From Mixia osmundae IAM 14324 (Eukaryota > Basidiomycota > Mixiomycetes > Mixiales > Mixiaceae), in contig NW_014575556.1 of NCBI RefSeq assembly GCF_000708205.1, positions 599-64,598 of the forward strand: DNA of 64,000 nt, written 5' to 3'. The notes below the pieces were generated by a model. That model was not told where the DNA came from. It did not search any database and saw only the letters and a program-made list of their open reading frames with translations. The number at the start of each line of letters is the position of its first letter. The stretch's first letter is position 1. This document shows positions 22,688 to 33,454 of this stretch, in pieces. The position numbers and the translations under genes were made by a program.

Positions 22688-24226
22688 ATGGTGCTGGCGA
22701 GCGAGGTGCCAGTGGCCAAGCGGGTGGCTCAAGTGATCTGCTCCGTCTTCTTCTGGTCAGCGTCATCATCGGCGGCGGATGGGATCGTGCTCATGAGACT
22801 CTTGGCTCTTTGTAGTTTGACTTGCGCGGGCCTTATCTTTGGCTTTGCCGCCCTCAAGCCAGTACTCGTTGACGAAGGCATCTACAGCGAGCTATGCACG
22901 CAGGATGAGCTCCAGCGAGACGTGTGGGTCTGTCTCGAGCAAGATACTCGACTCAATCTCATGTTCACGATCGCCACCGTTGTCACCAATGTCTCTGCTC
23001 TGCCCATAGGCTTCTTGCTCGACCGCATAGGACCTCAGCGAACGAGCATACTTGGCGGCTGCATATTTGCCATCGGGTGCTTGCTCTTCGGCTTGGGCAT
23101 CAGATCGCCAGGCGTAGATACCTTTCTCGCTGGTTACGTCGTCATCGCTGTCGGCTCGCCCCTCATCTTCCTGCCCTGCTTCCAGCTCTCCAACGCCTTC
23201 CCGGCCAATTCCGGACTCGTCCTGTCATCCCTCACCGGCTCTTTTGATGCTTCGAGCTTGCCTCTCGTTGCCTTTCGCGAGCTGCACTTCGGTCTCGGCG
23301 TCTCGTCAAAGACCTTTTTCCTGGCCTACGCGCTTCTTGGCTTACTCGTCGTGCTCGAACAAGTTCTGCTGGCTCCAAAGACATCGTATGCACGCGGCGA
23401 TGACCCCAAACCAACGCAAAATGACAATACAGTCACACTTGTTGATGAGGCCAGCACACGTCAGACTGGCACGCTCGAGTATACCGTAGAGCCCATGTCA
23501 GAGTCGAACATCAATGCCTCGACGTTTTCGCGCGTCTTCTATGGCGAGAACGCGGATCGAGACGATGTACTTGCAGAGGTGCTCTCCGGCGATCCCCTCA
23601 CAGGCAAGCTCTTCGGCCAGTCTGCTCGACAGCAGATCCTGTCATCCTGGTTCTGGCTCGCTGCTGCTTTTCTTTGTATCCACATGCTGAGGATCAATCT
23701 CTACATCCAATCAGCCTTCACGCAGCTCGTCCATTACACTCGCGATGAGCTTCTAGCCGATCAACTGACGCGAGCTTTCACCTATCTACTGCCCCTCGGG
23801 GGCATCGTCGCCATCCCATTTGTTGGGTATCTGCTGGACAAGCGCTCTATCAGGGATACCACTATCGTCCTTGCCCTCTTTGGTGTCATCTTTGGCATCT
23901 TCGGACTCGCTCATGGCACTCCTGCCCAGGTCGTGTCGATAGCCACGCTCACTCTGCTCCGACCGCTCATGTACACCGCCGTTTCAGACTATTGCGCCAA
24001 AACATTTGGCTTCCAGACCTTTGGCACCGTCTACGGACTCATGAACACTTTGTCTGGCCTGTTCGGCCTGGTGCAATACGCGCTCGATTTACTCATCAAA
24101 GGCCCGCTGCAAGGTAATTATACCCCGGTCAACGTTGGGCTACTGATCGCTGGTCTCATCACTTCGGTCGGCTTGGCCTCCCGCATCCACTATGGCACTC
24201 GCGACGGCGTCGTTGCCTTGCTTTGA
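22688..24226 (+). CDS. Major facilitator superfamily protein, FMP42-like
   Basis: About 512 codons with around 12 predicted membrane segments in two halves split by a hydrophilic loop (residues about 235-300). Family-like blocks: GLIFGFAALKPVLVDEGIY, FLLDRIGPQRTSILGGCIFA (MFS motif-A-like) and, in the second half, MLRINLYIQSAFTQLV. This matches the FMP42/SLC43-like group of fungal transporters of unknown substrate. A 44-nt stretch near residues 22-36 (coding Ser/Ala-rich sequence) could be an in-frame intron (GTCAGC...ATGAG), because the family normally runs straight from the first segment into FGFAALKP. Confidence 0.82.
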   Translation: MVLASEVPVAKRVAQVICSVFFWSASSSAADGIVLMRLLALCSLTCAGLIFGFAALKPVLVDEGIYSELCTQDELQRDVWVCLEQDTRLNLMFTIATVVTNVSALPIGFLLDRIGPQRTSILGGCIFAIGCLLFGLGIRSPGVDTFLAGYVVIAVGSPLIFLPCFQLSNAFPANSGLVLSSLTGSFDASSLPLVAFRELHFGLGVSSKTFFLAYALLGLLVVLEQVLLAPKTSYARGDDPKPTQNDNTVTLVDEASTRQTGTLEYTVEPMSESNINASTFSRVFYGENADRDDVLAEVLSGDPLTGKLFGQSARQQILSSWFWLAAAFLCIHMLRINLYIQSAFTQLVHYTRDELLADQLTRAFTYLLPLGGIVAIPFVGYLLDKRSIRDTTIVLALFGVIFGIFGLAHGTPAQVVSIATLTLLRPLMYTAVSDYCAKTFGFQTFGTVYGLMNTLSGLFGLVQYALDLLIKGPLQGNYTPVNVGLLIAGLITSVGLASRIHYGTRDGVVALL

Positions 24227-24331
24227 CCTTTGCCGTCGATCGACACAGCTGAAGCCGAACACAATAGAATGTATGTACGGGCATTGGACTATCGCAACAG
24301 AGCTATCAACAAAATGCACACTTGTGTCTCC

Positions 24332-24961
24332 CTATTGAGAGAGAACATCCTGACTCGTCACTACGTACGCGTGGCCAGCATGCAGTGCAGTCATTGTCGC
24401 GTCGTGAAGAGTCTGAGCTGACATGGAGCTGCCACCCGGCGCAGCAGGCTCTACGTAGGCTGCCGTCGCATCATATACAACGCTAAGAACTGGTCGCTCA
24501 GCAATTGATCTGTCAAGGTACAGATCTGCTAATGCGCGGGCCGTTGACGAGACACAGTGTGGTGATTCAAGACCAACAAGCGTCAGTTGTAGCGGCCGTA
24601 CCATGTCAAGAGCACCAATCAGAGTCATATTGGTAGACAGTCTAGCACTGCCAAGTGAGCAAGTCTCCTTGACCCTCGCTGTTGCAGCCGACGAAGTCTT
24701 TTTGACAAAGACTGGCTCATCCGCCCGAGGCGCGATCGAAGCCTGTATCTTGGTGCCACCCGGATTGAAGGTCTCGTTGAAGAGCGATGTGGGGTCTTCG
24801 TCCTGATGCGCGACATGGACTACAAAGTGATCTTGCCTGCCTCGGTAGTGTGCGAGAAGTCGGTCGATGCTTTCCTCAAAGTCGGGCGTAGAGCGTTCCA
24901 CCGAGCGCATCGTGTCGTGTAGAAAGGCTTCTTGAACGTCGATGACAAGCAGGACTCGCAT
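24332..24961 (-). CDS. Isochorismatase-like cysteine hydrolase
   Basis: 209 residues starting MRVLLVIDVQEAFL, the classic N-terminus with the catalytic aspartate in VIDVQ. A KK followed by TSSAAT occupies the place of the catalytic lysine region, and LVGLESPHCVSSTARAL holds the nucleophilic cysteine. All three active-site positions thus appear present. The substrate is unknown; members hydrolyse isochorismate, nicotinamide or related amides. The Ser/Thr-rich stretch between the Lys and Cys motifs is poorly conserved and may hide a misread intron. It is divergent from NSE3, with 152 bases between starts. Confidence 0.83.
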   Translation of the reverse strand: MRVLLVIDVQEAFLHDTMRSVERSTPDFEESIDRLLAHYRGRQDHFVVHVAHQDEDPTSLFNETFNPGGTKIQASIAPRADEPVFVKKTSSAATARVKETCSLGSARLSTNMTLIGALDMVRPLQLTLVGLESPHCVSSTARALADLYLDRSIAERPVLSVVYDATAAYVEPAAPGGSSMSAQTLHDATMTALHAGHAYVVTSQDVLSQ

Positions 24962-25113
24962 GTCGATCGACAAGGCTGCGCGCTAGCACCGCGCAAATTG
25001 AACGCTTGAGCTTGCGTCGTCGTCCGCGACGCGCTCGTTCTCCACCACCTCCAGCTAGACATCTAGCGCTCTCTACTGGCCCCGCGCGAGCGATCCCATA
25101 TCGGCTATCAACG

Positions 25114-26360
25114 ATGGCCAAGCGCAAGCCGCCAGCAGATCCGTCACCGTCGACACCGAGAAATGACAAAAGAGCAGCAACAGTCGACCAGCTCAGCTCG
25201 TCAGACGATGAAGCAGCGCCGTCGACTCAACAGATCAAGCGAAAGACGCGGTCCAATCTGAGCGCTGCCGTTCGTCCTCGCCGCCTCTCCCAATGCTTCT
25301 CCGTGCTCATGCTCGGTGTACAACAGGAGCTGAGAGGCTACGCGATTGCACTGGCACGCTATGTCATCTTTGCAGAACAGTCGCGCAAAGGGATCCGTCG
25401 AGATGAAATCGTCAAGAAGATCATGCCGGAATCGTCTCGCAACTTTCGCTTTGTGCTCGAGGCAGCTCAGGAATACTTGAAGAAGACATTCGCCATGGAG
25501 CTCGTCGAGTTGCGCCAGAGAGGCCGGGGGGCAGCTATTTTGGAGGAAGAAGCAGCAATGGAGGCTGCCCCGACTCGCAAGGCTGTCGCTTCCTCACAAG
25601 CGAAAGGCAAATACAAAGCAGTGACAACGAGCAAGAGCTACGTTCTCCGAGATTTGCTCCCAGCAGACATCTTGCGCGAGTCAGCCGCGCCTGCCGACGA
25701 ACCTCTCGCTGAACGCGTCGCCACGTCCACGCTTACCGGATGGTTCAACGATGATGGTGCTCTCGTTCAGTGGAAGAGGAGCGATCAGCGCGCTCTCGTG
25801 GGCCTTCTGCATGTCATCCTCAGCTTGATCCTCGTCAACGGCCGTGTTCTCGCGAGCGGTATGTTTGTAGCTGGTTCCAAAAGCCATAGCTGATTTTCGC
25901 AGGGCGTCTCTTTGGCTATCTGGCTCGAATGGGTCTCGCGGCGAGCACTGCTCTGCCTCTCACTCCTGCTCTCACGGGTGACACGACCGAGAGAGCTCCC
26001 CTGACGCTTACCCAGTACATTGCACAACTGAGCGAAGAGGGCTATCTCGAAGAAACGCTAAAGACGAATGTCTCGGCTCCTGCGCCTACACGTGGTCGCA
26101 AGACTAAGCAGACCGACAATGACCAGCAATACGACTATCGATGGGGCCCTCGAGCAGATGCCGAGATTGGCGAGCCCGCCATTGCCAGATTTGTGGCAGA
26201 TGTTTACAAGCCTGCTCGCCCACCCCATCCGGAAGGGAGCCGTAAAGACGTTTCAGATAGCCTCGTTGGAAACGAGAGGACGTTAGCCGATGTCGCCAAA
26301 GCTGCAGGCGGCATGTCAGGTAAATTGCACGAGGTCACCCGGGCGGCCCCAATGTTGTGA
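25114..26360 (+). CDS. NSE3: SMC5/6 complex subunit NSE3 (MAGE domain)
   Basis: The start at 25114 gives MAKRKPPADPSPSTPRNDKR, a disordered basic leader. The MAGE homology domain follows: LARYVIFAEQSRKGIRRDEI, then SRNFRFVLEAAQEYLKKTFA and MELVEL, then SYVLRDLLPADILRE and HVILSLILVNGRVLASG. An intron near 25875 joins to GYLARMGLAASTALPLTPAL, with LTQYIAQLSEEGYLE and YDYRWGPRADAEIGE, the winged-helix half. Nse3 works with Nse1 and Nse4 in DNA repair. The annotated end is uncertain: after GGMSG there is a GTAAAT donor-like site, so another short exon could lie within 26360-26500. Confidence 0.87.
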
Positions 26361-26594
26361 AAGCCCTCGCGGGCCACCGTGCGTGACTCGCTGCTGAACC
26401 CATCATCGCTATGTCTGGCCGCGCGACAATGTGTTGTTTAGAGCTGCATTGACTCATCGGTGCCCGCGTCGGCAACATGAGGGTCTGAAAATTCGAAAAC
26501 ATTTGCTGCCAAAGCGCCATTCTTATCCTCCGTGCGCAAAAATGTAGCAATAAGACAGCTCGTGTTGAGCGGCGCAAAAAAGACACGAGTGTCT

Positions 26595-26677
26595 GGACAT
26601 GCGGGCAATCGAAGCCCGGACCTCATCCAGACGCAAAGATGCTAAGGATGCGTCATAACCAACTAGACCACACGCCC
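26595..26677 (-). tRNA. tRNA-Ala (AGC) with 10-nt intron
   Basis: On the minus strand the acceptor GGGCGTG pairs with CATGTCC, allowing two G-U pairs. The D arm contains TGGTCTAGTTGGTTA. Anticodon stem CATCC/GGATG encloses a 17-base loop read as TT-AGC-A, a 10-nt intron, then T. The T arm is CGGGC-TTCGATT-GCCCG with a normal B box. A run of six T follows on the minus strand (A run at 26576-26581), a Pol III terminator. Confidence 0.9.
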
Positions 26678-26858
26678 TCGATAAGTCGATCAAATATTGG
26701 CGTTCTATTCTTACTTTGGCACGTGAATGCGGTGAACTTCTCAATTTTGCCTAGCTGCGAGATCGCTGGTCGTTTGATATTCATATCTCAGAGGAGACAT
26801 GTCTACTTCACGAAACGCACGCCCAATGATACTATGAAGCTCAGATTTTATGCAATGG

Positions 26859-28902
26859 CTACATGGCCATGAAAGCCTCCAGCAAGCCATTGAAGCGAGG
26901 CGCACCTAGACCGCTGATGGGATCCCAACCTACAGCGGCCGGCAATCCAGTCAGGCCGCAAGAACTTGTGTGGCCATGCACGACGTCATAGATACCAGTC
27001 TTGATGCCATAGAGCGCTGGGTTGATGAAACCGATCGTAGGCTTGCCTGCTGCCAGTCGAGCGTCATTAATGAGCGCAAAAATAGCAGCAACTTCTGGCG
27101 TCGCCGTTGACGTTGCTCCCCACCATCTCGATAGGTGATTCCAGATGACTTCGCATGGTGTACCCGTCGCGACCAAGTCAGGATAGGCGCGGCCATTGAG
27201 TGCAGCAGGTGTCGTGATGAGACCAGCAAAGGGCGCCAGACCATGGGTCTTGATGTAGCTATCAACAGCTGCCTGTTGCCACACCGGCCTTGGGAAACGC
27301 TTCGAGAAGCCCAAGCCAGACCAGTCAATTGCCGTTTCGTCGCCCGTCGTGATGTTGCTGGCCCCAATAGTAGTCACCCAAGGACATTCGGCTGGCAAAG
27401 TCGGGATAGCCGTCTGAAGATGGGCGCCGTAATTAGCTTCGCATGATGGACCCACGCCAGCGAGCGAAGAATCCATCGAGGCAATGAAAACAGTAACGCC
27501 GCGTGCGCCCCAGGCAGCAAACACACTGCATATTCGCCTTGCGTATGCTTCGTCGACGGTTTGAGAATCGTCGCCGTATCTGTCAAAGGCCAGAGGTCAG
27601 CGGTGATGCGATTGATGCGTAGCACACACGAGATAGAGACGATCTTCTCTGGATGCTCGAGCGCACTGAAGCCTTGCAAAAATGGCTCCCAGTTCTCGTT
27701 ACCATTGATCGGATTGCTTGCATCTGGCGTAAAGTCAATGGCAGGCATCGATCCCCACGCCGAGTAGTATGTCATGTTGAGCGGAAGTATCGTGTTGAGT
27801 ATATGCTGAGAGTCTCCGTTCGCTATGACGCAGAGTCAGCGGCGTCCAATTGTGATAGACATGGAGGAGAAGCGTGCCCTCGAGATTCTGTTCTGAAGAT
27901 AGCTCAGCGGGCGTGAAGTCTTGGAAACCTTGCCTGTTCTTTGCGCCGCCGTAAAGGACCACGGGGAACTGAACATCTCCCTTATTCTGTGCATCAGGAC
28001 GCATCCATTGAACAAATTCGGTTGCATCTTTGTATTGAGGCGTTCCTCCGAGGAAACCCGCAATAGCGACTGCTGATGCGCCAGGATGCTGGACTTTGTA
28101 ATCGATTGTTTCGTACCAGTGGCGATAGCAGGTGAAATTTACTCCGCTGAGATCCGGACACGACAGATCGCGCTTCTTGACAGCAGCCCGCAGACCATAT
28201 GACTGCGCCTTCGGAATGTCCCTTAAGGGGCCAGATGGTCCACGACTCGCACGAGTGAGCTTACGAGGTCGAAAGAAGCTAGTTGCCGACGTTGCTTCGA
28301 CATGAACATCCAGATTGCGAGGTAAGGAATACTCGAGGGTGCGAACGATTGTTTCGCCATCACGAGCAAAGACCGAGAAACGTGCGTTGAAAATGAGCTC
28401 GGCTTGCCCGATCTGCACCATTGTCAGCTGTGCGCAATCAAAAGCACGAATCCTGATCGCACCGTCATGCTGACCGATGCCCAATCTTTTGCGGGCCAGT
28501 ATTCAATCTTGTTGACGCCATGGCTGTGAAGATGGCTCTCAAAGGCGGCAATGGCTTCATCTGACGGTCGAAGGAGCTCATTGACTTGCGCAAAGGAGAG
28601 ATGCTGCCCATAAAGGGGATTGTTTGGAGATGAGGTTTGCAGACTGCACAGCATCCATCCCGGTCAAGTCAATCAGTGAAGCTGACCATCATGTTGACGT
28701 ACAGATGACGCTCCAACTGGTCGAAACGTCCTTGTTTAAGCGCAAAGTGAATGCGCACATTTTGCTTCAACAGCACACGGCGAGGATGTCGGACAGGCTT
28801 CCATCCAGCTGGCGGCGAGGGTCGCTTCGATCTGAGAGCCCAGTCATGTGCGTGAGTCGTCTGGAGAAGAGCGAAGAGCGCGCCAAGTGCGGCAAAGCGC
28901 AT
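26859..28902 (-). CDS. Secreted sedolisin-type (S53) protease, divergent active site
   Basis: The start at 28902 gives MRFAALGALFALLQTTHAHD, a clear signal peptide, then an S53 pro-domain (NPLYGQHLSFAQVNELLRPS). After several short introns the catalytic part shows DDSQTVDEAYA, WGARGVTVFIASMDSS, CPWVTTIGASNITTGDE, and ATSTATPEVAAIFALINDA around the catalytic Ser. The C-terminus AVGWDPISGLGAPRF is typical. Odd points: the Glu-Asp pair normally read E-x3-D with L-D-x-Q-Y is here EQNLE, so the Asp position carries Glu. The oxyanion block is ASMDSS instead of SGDSG. The nucleophile block is ATSTATP instead of GTSASTP. It is probably an acid endopeptidase or tripeptidyl peptidase, but activity is open. 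Confidence 0.88.
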
Positions 28903-28979
28903 TTTTGTCTAGGAGCAGAGTCGTCAAGGCGCTCGGCTTGATAGATCAGCGATGTGGCCGGTGAAACTAGTCAGGGCGG

Positions 28980-30487
28980 TCACAACCGAGATGTCGCCGC
29001 GCCGTCGCCGAGTATCAGGCGGGCAATCTCAACTGCGAGCGCTTCCGGTTTTTCCTGCACAACGAGATGGGATGCGCCTTTGATTCTCGTCGAGGTGGCA
29101 TGGCGTGAGATCTGGCTGAGGATATCTTTCATGGCACTCTCGGGCACGACGCCCATGTGACGATCTGCAAAGATGTAGTGGTAGGGCAGATCAGCAGGGA
29201 CAAGTGGCATCCGCGTAAAGATCTCCATTGTATCAAGCGGCGGATCTGGCAGGCAGAAGATGCCCTGCCGCACTGTGGTCAGCTTTCTAGCGTAGACATA
29301 GTCTCTCATGCGCACGGCCTCGGAGACTTTCGTACTCGTCAATCTTGTGCCTCGATCGCCTCCTGTCAGACCAAAGCGGACATACAGATCGAGCGTCTCT
29401 GGCGCCCAGCGGCCGAAAAACATCTTGTTCTTGATGAGCGCTTTTGCGGCCTCATCTTTTGAAGGCCAGTGATCGCGGCGTGCCAAAGTTTGAGATACTC
29501 GCGCGACCCACGCTTTCCTGTTTGCCGGAAGCGCTTCGGGTGAAAACATGCTGCCAGACAGTCAGTCGATTTACTGTTGCAACTGCAAGCTGCAGCTCAC
29601 CTTGGCGGTCCAACGACGGGATCAATCAAGACGATGCTCGAGAAGACGGATGGCAATGTCGTAGCGGCTATGAGCGCACCTGAGCCGCCGACAGAGTGAC
29701 CCAAGCCCAGGATCTTGCGTCCTCTGATCTGTTGGCCGCTAAGCTGTGCCCCACTACCGTCCAGTCTGAGCAAGGCACTGTCTTCTAGATGCTGTCGAGC
29801 AAGCATTCGCGGAGCTGGAGAGCCTGACGACAAAGCGCTGGCGCCGTGCGAGAGAGAGGGATCTTCGCCCGCTATGACGTTGCGTGTGGCCGGGGGAAGA
29901 TAGAGGAGAAGGAAGTTGAGCAGATCGCGGCCCTGATCAGGCCAGCTGTGGACTTCCAGATTACTCTTGCTGGCGTTGACCAAGCCGGAGACGCCCTGAT
30001 GGGCAAGGTCGAGCGACCATATTTCCTCAATCTCTTGCGCGTCCGTCCCAAGGGTTTTGATGAGGTGAGCGAGCGTGGGCTCAAAGGTCTCCTTGTGGAG
30101 ACCGTTTGCGTGCATCGTCACCATCGTGGTTCTTGGCGTCCTCGGCTGACTGTGAGCTGGCTTTGCTCGACGATAGCGATTGACAACGACGAGCAGCGGC
30201 TCCGAGTTCTCCCAGAGCTGCCTGTTCTCTGGCGTGCAATATACAGCATCGGTCTGGACTTTGCTGATCTCTTCAAAGCTTGGCGTTGCTGTTCGCTTGG
30301 GTTCAGGATAAGGCAGGATGCGTGTGCGAGGCCAGGCAGCCGGGAAGACGAAGCAGTCACTGTTCCATTGCTCGCTTATGTGTGGGAAAACATCGGCCCG
30401 GTCGAGCAGGTCCACGTGACTCGGTAGCGTAGCCACTCTGGGACAGTCGAGCAGAGGCACCATCGGCCGGAGCTGGTCGACCTGCAT
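28980..30487 (-). CDS. Alpha/beta hydrolase with PTS1 signal (LPX1/AKT2-like)
   Basis: Two exons: about 29597-30487 and 28980-29549, joined by an intron with GTGAGC donor and GGCAG acceptor. The nucleophile elbow GHSVGGSGAL is present, followed by SIVLIDPVVGPP. The second exon has FTRMPLVPADLPYHYIFADR, and the candidate catalytic His lies in KGASHLVVQEKPEALA. The protein ends TSRL, and SRL is a classical peroxisomal targeting signal type 1. This architecture matches peroxisomal lipase Lpx1-like and AKT2-like hydrolases. Substrate unknown. It is divergent from the Hikeshi homologue, with 99 bases between starts. Confidence 0.85.
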
Positions 30488-30586
30488 GGCTGCTTGTTTG
30501 GTGCTGTCAGGTGTCCGGCTACTTGAAGCTTGAAGTTCGCGCTAATCACTTGCCAGCTTGCCACCGCTTGGGCCGGCCTACGGGCG

Positions 30587-31290
30587 ATGTTCTCACTCGT
30601 GGTTGCAGGCAGATTGCCGTGCGTTCAGAGGACGTTTACATTTTGGCCGTGCCTGACAGTCAGCATAGGCAGACCAATCTCCAGCAGGTCGACGCAACTC
30701 GTTTCCTCTTCCAAGTCCCTGAAGCGAGCTCTGTCAACCATCTTGTTGTCTTTCTCAGCACCCAGCCTTTTCCACCGGGCTATGGAGCAACCGTACATTT
30801 CAACCTGCCAGGCAAAGACACCTGGCAGCTCCTCGGCAAGCTCTCGAACGATAAACCCTCTGCCATCTTTCGTCTCAAGGCCATCACCGCCTCGACATTG
30901 ACCGCATCACAAGGACTGGCTTTTGCAAGTGCAACGGCAGTCGACACGCTCAATATCGGCATACAGTGTGAGCCTTTGGAGCAGATCGAAGCAGATCTCA
31001 CTGCGGCCGAGGCGCGCCCGCACGCTAGTCAGGAGGCATCTGCGGCGATGCCGACCGATGAGCCATCACAAAGTTTGGCTCTCGTCACCCGGACAGCTCC
31101 AACAGAGGCCGTCGACCCGCTCTTGATGGCTGCTGGGAAGCTTGCAAAGAATCTTTTCACATATCTCTCTTCGTTCAGCCAGAGCGACGCGCCGCACTAC
31201 TTCAGCCTGGCCGACGTCGAGCGATGGTACCGCAATGTTGAGCAGAAGCTGCGCAATGGAGGCATGGCCTGGTTACAGGCGCAAGACTAG
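30587..31290 (+). CDS. OPI10: Hikeshi/OPI10 family protein
   Basis: Exons 30587-30618 and 30669-31290 join in frame across a 50-nt intron to 217 residues. The first exon codes MFSLVVAGRLP, which splices to QTNLQQVDATRFLFQVPE, then VNHLVVFLSTQPFPPGYGA, the conserved N-terminal block. LLGKLSNDKPSAIFR and GIQCEPLEQIEADL follow. Hikeshi carries HSP70 into the nucleus under heat stress; yeast Opi10 affects inositol-regulated transcription. A longer upstream frame starting at 30511 would skip the splice and lose the family N-terminus, so I prefer 30587. Confidence 0.92.
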
Positions 31291-31427
31291 CCTTGACACT
31301 GTCGCGCGACGAGAGCTGTTGTTGTAGGTATCATGCAGAATGCAGTATGCTGAACAAGAAATCATGCTGCCGGTATGTGTACAGGTCTCAAATTATGTTC
31401 CGTGTATGTCCCGGTTTTTAGTGATGC

Positions 31428-33035
31428 TCAAAGCACGCAGACAAAGAGGCCCGCGATAAGCGCTAACCCGGCAGAGATGGCCGAGAGCTGAGTCGCTCCC
31501 GATCCTTGCGCTTTAGCGATGATGGAAGATGCAGCCGCCTCGCCAGCCGCAATGGCGCCGGATCCACTCGAGCTTGCGCCAGATGTAGCGCTGGCTGGCG
31601 CAGACGTCATTGTGTTGGCGTTGCTGCTAGCTGACGAGCTCATCGCGGCCGTGCCAGTCATCATCGAAGCTGTGTTGGTTGCACCACTCCCGCCTGCGCC
31701 TCCTACGGGCACAACACCTCCGCCCGCTGCTCCACTGGAGGTCGCAGACGACATGGCAGCGCTTCCTGAGGACGACATCGTAGCGTTACCGGAGGATGAC
31801 ATGGTTCCGTTGGCAGGAGAGCCAGAAGCAGCGGCGACAGCATCGAGCGGCGTGAAGCCGGCCGGTGTACTGAAGATCGTCGTCGGAGTACCGTTGGCGA
31901 GCGTCGTGTAGCCAGGCACAAAGGTTGATCCCGATTGTACAGCCGGAACGACGGTCAGGCTGCCCGCAGCATAGCCCGCCACGCCGGGGCCAAAGGCGGT
32001 CGAAGGAGAGGTCTCAAGTGCCCCAGGAATCAGACTAGCACCCCCGCTGGACTGATAGCCCGGCAAGAGTGTCTCGCCCGATGAAGCAGTCACATCGACG
32101 GCCTGTACTGTGGTCGGCATCGACCCAATGGCAGTCACCACGGCCGCGCTGTAAGCGACAGCGCCTGCACCGAGATAGCCTGGCACGACAGTCGGCGCCG
32201 AGGCACTGACAAAGAATGTCACGAGGCCGGGCGCAAGATAGGTAGAGCCAGCGGTAACAAGTGCACCTGGAACAATGTACTGACTGGGCGAAGCAAAGCC
32301 AACTGCGCCCGGTGTCGTGACGCTGCCGGAGCTGAAGATGGGTACGACAGTGGTCTGTCCGCCAATGAGAACTTGTGTGCCTGTCGAGAGCAGATCAGTC
32401 TTTGCTCGTCATGACATTCCGCGCAAGTGTGAGTGCCTACCTGGAAGGATGACAGTCTGTCCGTTGAGAGTGACGGTCGCGGAGATGTTTGTCGGTGGGC
32501 TAGCGCCCGAAGTGGTTGGTACTGCGCCAGGTACACTCGAATTAGCCGCGCTTGCACCTGCTCCGCCAGCACCGCCTGCTACACCTGCGCCGGCGCTTGA
32601 GGAGCTTGCAGCACCGCTGGTGGCAGTAGCGCTCGAATTGTTACCTGCGCCCGATCCTGTCGCTCCGGCTGCGCCACCGCCGACCGCAGTGGCATTTGCT
32701 GAGCCAGTTGCGCTAGCTGTAGAGTTACCTGCTGCCGTAGCGGATGAGGAAGCAGCAGCGGGCGCCGCGCAGATGGACGCAATCAAAGAGCTTCCAGCGG
32801 AAGCGTCGGCAATTGTCGTGCATTGCTGCATGAGGCATGTCGCATAAGCTCTCGTGAAGGTGCCGGTAGAGCAGTAGCAGGCGACGTCAAGGGTCGCACA
32901 GGTTGGTGCTAGAGACGCATGCTCTCGAAATTTGGCGGTGATGCAGAGAGTGACGCATGCAGGCGTGCCAGCAGGTACGGCCTGAGCTAGCACGACAGAG
33001 AGCACGCTGAGCGCTGCGACGAGTCGTGCGTGCAT
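31428..33035 (-). CDS. CFEM-domain GPI-anchored cell-surface protein
   Basis: The start at 33035 gives MHARLVAALSVLSVVLAQAV, a signal peptide. The CFEM domain follows with eight cysteines in the expected order (PACVTLC, APTCATLDVACYC, ATCLMQQC, IASIC). The DVACYC block holds the usual acidic residue used for heme binding in yeast CFEM proteins. The rest is Ser/Thr/Ala/Gly-rich with short repeats (NGTMSSSGNATMSSSG) and ends in a hydrophobic tail suited to GPI attachment. One intron joins near 32440 (GTAGGC donor, CGACAG acceptor). It likely acts in the cell wall, in adhesion or heme-iron capture; the latter is inference. Confidence 0.9.
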
Positions 33036-33454
33036 ACCTAGCTCGTCTGGTTTCGAGTATGTGGTCAGATGGTCGATGAAGCCGAAAAGAGCCGCCCGCA
33101 ATTGAGTGGATCATGACGACGCTCGGTTTTCGAGGTTTCATCAAATTAACGAAGAACACGGATTATGTTTCTCCTGAGGGCCTGATCCGCCCACGCAGCT
33201 CATCGTAAACTTAAATAAATGCCAGCCGTTAAAGCGTGAGATCTCAAGTCAGCCAAGCTAGCCAAGCCGGCAAGACCAAAGCCAGCGTGCAAAATTTTTT
33301 TCACAGGGAGGCCGTATCCGACTGTTGACACGTCCAATCGTCCAATGGCAATGTCATAGGCCTCTCACAACGCGAGAAGTAGCGCAAACGGTGACGATAT
33401 TGGCCAAGCTTCACATGCAGCGAGGCTTCTCCCTAGAAAAACACATCCTTTGCA

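Noticed and set aside
29846-30427. 193-codon plus-strand open frame
   Set aside because: It is antisense to the well-supported alpha/beta hydrolase exon and has no domain-like sequence.
31519-31911. 130-codon plus-strand frame rich in Ala/Pro/Val
   Set aside because: Shadow of the low-complexity Ser/Ala tail of the CFEM gene.
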